Shown piece after piece: positions 29,839 through 34,235 of a DNA stretch of 34,235 nucleotides. Each line of letters starts with the position of its first letter. The first letter of the stretch is position 1. The DNA lies in contig SFCN01000015.1 of the NCBI GenBank assembly GCA_004558595.1, forward strand, positions 1 to 34,235, in the 5' to 3' direction. The translations under genes were made by a program, and so were the position numbers. The notes below the pieces were generated by a model. That model was not told where the DNA came from and did not search any database. It saw only the letters and a program-made list of their open reading frames with translations. This DNA is from Phascolarctobacterium sp. GTDB taxonomy: Bacteria; Bacillota; Negativicutes; Acidaminococcales; Acidaminococcaceae.

Positions 29839-32800
29839 ATGAGTAGTATCAGAAGAATTTATGTGGAGAAGAAGGATGCCTTTGCCGTTGAAGCGCACGG
29901 CTTGTTGGCCGATTTGCGTAACAATTTGGGTATGGGCGCTCTGGAAAAGATCCGCATTATCAATCGTTATGATGTTATGGGCTTAAGCGACGAGGAATTC
30001 GCCATGGCCAAGGCTTTGGTGCTGTCTGAGCCGCCTGTGGATAGCGTGGTGGAGGAGCAGTTGGAGCTGGCCGCTGGGGAACAAGCCTTTGCGGTGGAGC
30101 TGCTGCCAGGTCAGTACGATCAGCGTGAGGATTTTGCCGAGCAATGCATTCAGCTGATTACCCAAAAGGAACGCCCCATGGTAGCCGCTGCCAAGGTTTA
30201 TGTGCTGGAAGGCGAGCTGAGCGCTGAGGATGTTGCCAAGATTAAGGCTTATTGCATCAACCCCATTGAAGCTCGTGAGGCTGAGCAGGCTAAGCCGGAA
30301 ACCTTAATCAGCACCTGCGAGGAGCCGGAAAAGGTGAAGTCCGTAGCAGGCTTCCTGACTATGACTGAGGACGAAGCTGAAGCTCTGCGTAAGGAAATGG
30401 GCTTGGCGATGAGTCTTGAGGATTTGCTCTGGTGCCAAAAATATTTTAATGAAGAGCATCGTGAGCCCACTATTACTGAGATTCGCGTGCTGGATACTTA
30501 TTGGTCCGACCACTGCCGTCATACCACCTTTATGACCCAGATTGAGGATGTGGACATTGTTCCCGGTACCTTTACTAAGCCCGTGCAAGAGGCCTACGAT
30601 AAATATATGGCTGCTCGTGACGCTGTGTATGGCGAGAACACCGAGCGTCCTGTAACCTTAATGGATATCGCTGTTATCGGCATGAAGAAGCTGCGCCAAG
30701 AGGGTAAGCTGGCTGATTTGGACCAATCCGAGGAAATCAACGCTTGCTCCATCGTGGTACCCATCGAAGTGGATGGCAAGACCGAGGATTGGCTGGTTAT
30801 GTTTAAGAACGAAACCCATAACCATCCTACGGAAATCGAGCCCTTCGGCGGCGCCGCTACCTGCCTTGGCGGCGCTATTCGCGATCCCTTGTCCGGTCGT
30901 TCCTATGTTTACCAAGCTATGCGCGTCACCGGCTGCGCCGATCCGCGCACTCCTGTAAGCGAGACCCTGCCTGGCAAGCTGCCCCAACGCAAGATTACTA
31001 TTGGCGCCGCTGCTGGCTATAGCTCCTATGGTAACCAGATTGGCTTGGCGACTGGTCATGTACAAGAATATTATCATGATAAATTCGTAGCTAAACGCAT
31101 GGAAATCGGTGGCGTTATGGGTGCGGCGCCCCGCAGCGCGGTGCGCCGTGAGCGTCCTGCCGCCGGGGATATCGTTATCCTCTTGGGCGGTAAGACCGGC
31201 CGTGATGGCTGCGGCGGCGCTACAGGCTCTTCTAAGGAGCACACTGTGGACTCCCTGATGAGCTGCGGTGCCGAGGTACAAAAGGGTAATCCTCCCACCG
31301 AGCGCAAGATTCAACGCTTGTTCCGCAATCCCGCTGTCACCGCTATGATTAAACGCTGCAACGACTTTGGCGCCGGTGGCGTTTCCGTCGCCATTGGCGA
31401 GCTCACCGATGGCCTCGTGATCGATTTGGATAAGGTTCCTAAGAAATATGAGGGCTTGGATGGTACTGAGCTGGCTATTTCTGAATCCCAGGAGCGTATG
31501 GCTGTGGTTATCGAAGCCGCAAACCGTGACGCTTTCATTAAATATGCTGATGAAGAAAACCTTGAAGCTACGGTTGTGGCTGAGGTTACCGCAGAGCCCC
31601 GTCTGGTAATGTTCTGGCGTGGGGATAAGATTGTAGACTTGTCCCGTGCTTTCTTGGACACCAATGGCGTCGCTCAGCATACCAATGTAACTGTTACCGA
31701 AGAAAAGGCGGAGAATGTCTTCGAGCGTGTGCCTGCAGAGGTTACTGCTGCCGCTGATTTGGAGGCTGCTTGGCTGGCCAATATGGGCCGCTTGAATGTG
31801 TGCAGTCAAAAGGGCCTTTCTGAGCGCTTTGATAGCACCATCGGTCGCGGTACTGTGCTGATGCCCTTTGGTGGTAAGACCCAGCTGACTCCTGCCGAGG
31901 GTATGGTGGGACGCATTCCCGTGCTGCACGGTAATACTACCGCGGCTTCCGTGATGGCCTGTGGCTATAATCCGGATGTGGCTTGCTGGAGCCCCTTCCA
32001 CGGCGCGATGTACGCTGTCACCGAGTCCGTAGTACGCGCTACTGCGCTGGGCGCTGACCCGGCCAAGCTGCGCTTGACTCTGCAAGAGTATTTCCCCAAG
32101 CTGCACGATTCCACCAGCTGGGGTCAACCCTTTAGCGCTTTGTTAGGCGCCTTCACTACCCTTGATGCTCTTGAGCTGCCCGCTATTGGTGGCAAGGACT
32201 CCATGAGCGGTACCTTTATGGATAAAACTGTTCCGCCCACACTGGTTTCCTTCGCTGTTGGTGTTATCGATGGGGACAAGGCTGTGTCTGCTGAGTTTAA
32301 GGCTGCAGGGGACGAGGTAATCTTCCTGTCCTGCCCACGCGATAATGCTGAGGTATTGGATTTCGCAGCTCTGCGCAAGAATTTGACCGCCGTGCATGCG
32401 GCTATGGAAGCAGACAAGATTGAGGCTGCTGCCGCTGTAAAAGAGGGCGGTATCGCCGCTCTGATAACCACCATGGCTATGGGTAATGAGCTGGGCTTCG
32501 AGTTTATTAAGCCCTTCCACGATCCGGAAAGTCTCTTCACGCTGCAGCCCGGTGGCATGGTGCTGGAGCTGGCCGCTTGCGTGGATCCGGAAGAAATTTT
32601 CGCCGGTCTGGACTACATGGTGCTCGGCCATACCACCGCAAAAGCAGGTATCGCTATCAACGATACCGTGATTGCTGCGGATAAGGCTTTGGCTGCTTAT
32701 CGCGAGCCCTTGCAAAAGATTTTCCCGGACAGCCTGCCCCAGGTAGAGGAGCCTGCGGACATTAATATGCCGCTGTACACCGCTAAATTGGCTCTGACTG

Positions 32801-33615
32801 CGCCTGTGAATATCGCTAAGCCCCGTGTATTTATTCCGGTCTTCCCCGGCAACAACTGCGAATACGACAGCGCTCGCGCCTTTGAGGCCGCTGGCGCTGA
32901 GGCTAAAACCTTCATTATTCGCAATTTGACCGCTGCCGCTATCGAAGAATCCGTAGAAGCAATGGTTAAGTATATCAATAATTCTCAAATCGTGATGATT
33001 CCCGGCGGCTTTAGCGCTGGCGACGAGCCAGATGGCAGTGGTAAATTTATCGCTACCATGTTCCGCAATCCGCGTATTAAGGAAGCTATCAGCGATTTGC
33101 TGGAAAATCGCGATGGCCTGATGCTGGGTATTTGCAATGGCTTCCAAGCTTTGATTAAGCTGGGTCTCGTTCCCTATGGCACCATTTGCGATATGACCAG
33201 CGCTTCTCCGACTCTGACCTTTAACAATATCGGTCGCCATATTTCTCAAATCGTGACCACTCGCGTTGTTTCTAATAAATCTCCTTGGTTCAGCCTGTGC
33301 GAACCCGGCGAGGAGCATGCGATTGCTGTTTCTCATGGCGAAGGTCGTTTCTACGCGCCGGAGGCTACCATTAAGGAGCTCTTTGCTAATGGCCAAGTAG
33401 CTACCCAATATGTAAATGCAGCAGGCGTGCCCACTATGAACACTCCCTATAATCCTAATGGCAGCTTGTACGCTATCGAGGGCATTACTAGCCCGGATGG
33501 CCGCATTCTGGGTAAGATGGGCCACAGCGAGCGTTTCGCGCCCGGCCTCTTCCGCAATATTGCTGGCGAGAAGGACCAAAAGATTTTCCTGAGCGGTGTG
33601 AACTATTTTAAATAA
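29839..33615 (+). CDS. purL: Phosphoribosylformylglycinamidine synthase, single-chain (PurS-PurL-PurQ fusion)
   Basis: A 1258-aa enzyme of purine synthesis that converts FGAR to FGAM using ATP and glutamine. It is the large single-chain form instead of separate PurS, PurL and PurQ. An N-terminal PurS-like region (RIYVEKKDAFAVEAHGLLAD) and linker are followed by the two synthetase halves (TYWSDHCRHTTFMTQIEDVD, ETHNHPTEIEPFGGAATC, FGAGGVSVAIGELTDGL). The C-terminal class I glutaminase has C1099 in LGICNGFQ and H1229/E1231 in GHSERFAP as triad. GGAGG (29826-29830) selects ATG 29839 over the TTG at 29815. It is monocistronic here, with its own promoter and terminator; no other pur gene is in the window. 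Confidence 0.97.
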   Translation: MSSIRRIYVEKKDAFAVEAHGLLADLRNNLGMGALEKIRIINRYDVMGLSDEEFAMAKALVLSEPPVDSVVEEQLELAAGEQAFAVELLPGQYDQREDFAEQCIQLITQKERPMVAAAKVYVLEGELSAEDVAKIKAYCINPIEAREAEQAKPETLISTCEEPEKVKSVAGFLTMTEDEAEALRKEMGLAMSLEDLLWCQKYFNEEHREPTITEIRVLDTYWSDHCRHTTFMTQIEDVDIVPGTFTKPVQEAYDKYMAARDAVYGENTERPVTLMDIAVIGMKKLRQEGKLADLDQSEEINACSIVVPIEVDGKTEDWLVMFKNETHNHPTEIEPFGGAATCLGGAIRDPLSGRSYVYQAMRVTGCADPRTPVSETLPGKLPQRKITIGAAAGYSSYGNQIGLATGHVQEYYHDKFVAKRMEIGGVMGAAPRSAVRRERPAAGDIVILLGGKTGRDGCGGATGSSKEHTVDSLMSCGAEVQKGNPPTERKIQRLFRNPAVTAMIKRCNDFGAGGVSVAIGELTDGLVIDLDKVPKKYEGLDGTELAISESQERMAVVIEAANRDAFIKYADEENLEATVVAEVTAEPRLVMFWRGDKIVDLSRAFLDTNGVAQHTNVTVTEEKAENVFERVPAEVTAAADLEAAWLANMGRLNVCSQKGLSERFDSTIGRGTVLMPFGGKTQLTPAEGMVGRIPVLHGNTTAASVMACGYNPDVACWSPFHGAMYAVTESVVRATALGADPAKLRLTLQEYFPKLHDSTSWGQPFSALLGAFTTLDALELPAIGGKDSMSGTFMDKTVPPTLVSFAVGVIDGDKAVSAEFKAAGDEVIFLSCPRDNAEVLDFAALRKNLTAVHAAMEADKIEAAAAVKEGGIAALITTMAMGNELGFEFIKPFHDPESLFTLQPGGMVLELAACVDPEEIFAGLDYMVLGHTTAKAGIAINDTVIAADKALAAYREPLQKIFPDSLPQVEEPADINMPLYTAKLALTAPVNIAKPRVFIPVFPGNNCEYDSARAFEAAGAEAKTFIIRNLTAAAIEESVEAMVKYINNSQIVMIPGGFSAGDEPDGSGKFIATMFRNPRIKEAISDLLENRDGLMLGICNGFQALIKLGLVPYGTICDMTSASPTLTFNNIGRHISQIVTTRVVSNKSPWFSLCEPGEEHAIAVSHGEGRFYAPEATIKELFANGQVATQYVNAAGVPTMNTPYNPNGSLYAIEGITSPDGRILGKMGHSERFAPGLFRNIAGEKDQKIFLSGVNYFK

Positions 33616-33636
33616 GTACTCAAATTGCAACAAGAA

Positions 33637-33650
33637 GTTGTATATACAAC
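33637..33650. other. 14-bp perfect palindrome downstream of purL
   Basis: GTTGTATATACAAC is a perfect palindrome, flanked by CTCAA (33619-33623) and TTGAG (33653-33657), which can extend a hairpin. It lies between the purL stop and the terminator and has the look of a repressor operator, though no promoter is attached to it. Confidence 0.5.
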
Positions 33651-33685
33651 GCTTGAGCAGATAAAAGCATATAGCATAAAATACT

Positions 33686-33738
33686 CAACCCCTAAAGAAG
33701 AGCGCTTGTATTAGCAGTAACTTTAGGGGTTGTTTTTT
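33686..33738 (+). terminator. Rho-independent terminator of purL
   Basis: CAACCCCTAAAG (33686-33697) pairs perfectly with CTTTAGGGGTTG (33721-33732), followed by TTTTTT. The loop is 23 nt. Confidence 0.88.
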
Positions 33739-33757
33739 GCTTTTTTGAAAAACCCAC

Positions 33758-33786
33758 TTGCATTATCTCCAAATATCGACTATTAT
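33758..33786 (+). promoter_or_regulatory. Promoter of the second DUF4143-type ATPase gene
   Basis: TTGCAT (33758-33763), a 17-nt spacer and TATTAT (33781-33786), about 40 bases before the ATG. Confidence 0.55.
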
Positions 33787-33825
33787 AATATTAAAAAATT
33801 AAATATTCAGAAAGGAGAAGGCGTA

Positions 33826-34235
33826 ATGTATGTAAAACGTCATTTAGAAAGTGTGTTGCAAAAGACTACGAAAATGTTTGGTGCTGTTTTAGTGACAGGG
33901 CCACGCCAGGTTGGCAAAACGACCTTATTACAAAAATTTGCGAAGGATACTGCCTATGTGACATTGGATGATCCAATGCAGCTTCATGCTGCTGTTGAAG
34001 CACCTGCTACCTTTTTTCTAGATCATGAGCCTCCTATATTTGTGGATGAGATTCAATACGCTCCAAACCTATTTTCTTATATTAAGATGTATGTTGATAT
34101 AAATCATAGTAAGGGAATGTTTTATTTATCAGGCTCACAGCAGTTTAAGCTGATGAAAAATGTGGGTGAATCGCTGGCAGGGCGCTTAGGAATTCTGAAT
34201 CTTTTAGGTTTGTCGGTGAGAGAATATAAGGGTGT
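33826..34235 (+). CDS. AAA_14/DUF4143 family ATPase, 5' part only (runs off the window)
   Basis: An open frame of 136 codons continues past the end of the window. It holds the ATPase half of the family: Walker A GPRQVGKTT (about residues 25-33), an acidic LDDPMQLHAA segment, Walker B IFVDEIQYAP, the sensor segment YLSGSQQFKL, and ESLAGRLGILNLLGLSVREY, where the DUF4143 half begins. AAAGGAG (33811-33817) lies eight bases before the ATG. AT-rich codon use separates it from purL. The family's role is not established. With the partial gene at 1-921 this makes two members about 33 kb apart; the two fragments cover different parts of the protein, so their identity cannot be compared here. Confidence 0.88.
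   Translation, partial: MYVKRHLESVLQKTTKMFGAVLVTGPRQVGKTTLLQKFAKDTAYVTLDDPMQLHAAVEAPATFFLDHEPPIFVDEIQYAPNLFSYIKMYVDINHSKGMFYLSGSQQFKLMKNVGESLAGRLGILNLLGLSVREYKG

Noticed and set aside
30658..33633. Long minus-strand open frames of about 490 codons opposite purL
   Set aside because: They mirror the codon structure of a certain gene, have no RBS or recognisable domain, and are Ser/His/Gln-rich like antisense translations.

Overview
The window looks like a chromosome segment of a Bacillota (Firmicutes) bacterium. The gene order (alaS-ireB-ruvX-DUF1292-mltG-U32 peptidase, then M24 peptidase-efp-Asp23-amaP-DUF2273-nusB, then xseA-xseB-ispA-dxs-tlyA-nadK-argR-recN) is the classic low-GC Gram-positive housekeeping order. 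The TsaD-like paralogue between nusB and xseA, the single-chain PurL and the TRAP transporter suggest Negativicutes or a related clostridial lineage (an inference from memory, not a database result). Every gene in the window reads on the + strand.

Layout. 1-1018: 3' part of a DUF4143-type ATPase gene and a terminator-like hairpin. 1138-2745: beta-CASP metallo-beta-lactamase ribonuclease. 2893-7094: a transcription unit with a strong promoter, a T-box riboswitch, an isocitrate-lyase/PEP-mutase family lyase and a three-gene TRAP transporter (dctP, dctQ, dctM), closed by a terminator. 7137-12353: alaS, ireB, ruvX, a DUF1292 gene and mltG, with three clear terminators or promoters inside. 12563-17425: U32 peptidase, DUF4911, Xaa-Pro peptidase, efp, then the Asp23/AmaP/DUF2273 envelope-stress trio. 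17470-28141: nusB, TsaD-like paralogue, DUF559 gene, exonuclease VII, isoprenoid genes (ispA, dxs), tlyA, nadK, argR, recN, mostly abutting or overlapping. 28230-29670: Nudix hydrolase and DMT transporter. 29749-33738: purL with its own promoter and terminator. 33826-end: 5' part of a second ATPase of the same family as the first gene.

Two things stand out. (1) A family of structured, MITE-like palindromic repeats lies at 9879-10015, 12360-12551, 18988-19231 and 19610-19655. Copies share end motifs and a CTCCC(C)-TTT-AAA-(G)GGGAG palindrome. The inner hairpin stems differ between copies but stay complementary, and the outer inverted repeats match within each copy. One cluster brackets a small DUF559 (Vsr-like nuclease fold) gene, and two genes, including that one, have their last codons and stop inside a repeat. 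The arrangement resembles REP/RAYT systems but with a different nuclease. (2) A T-box, whose specifier I read tentatively as GUU (Val), controls a lyase plus TRAP transporter instead of a tRNA synthetase or amino-acid biosynthesis gene. This ties uptake and cleavage of an organic acid to uncharged tRNA.

Gene-free stretches over about 150 bases are covered by the T-box leader (2746-3198), leaders and terminators (7038-7259, 15763-15933, 29671-29838, 33616-33825) or repeats (9879-10144, 12354-12562, 19026-19249). In 2746-2890 I see only AT-rich DNA and a short inverted repeat, GTGTAA (2848-2853)/TTACAC (2879-2884). I saw no tRNA, rRNA, CRISPR array, prophage or classical transposase.
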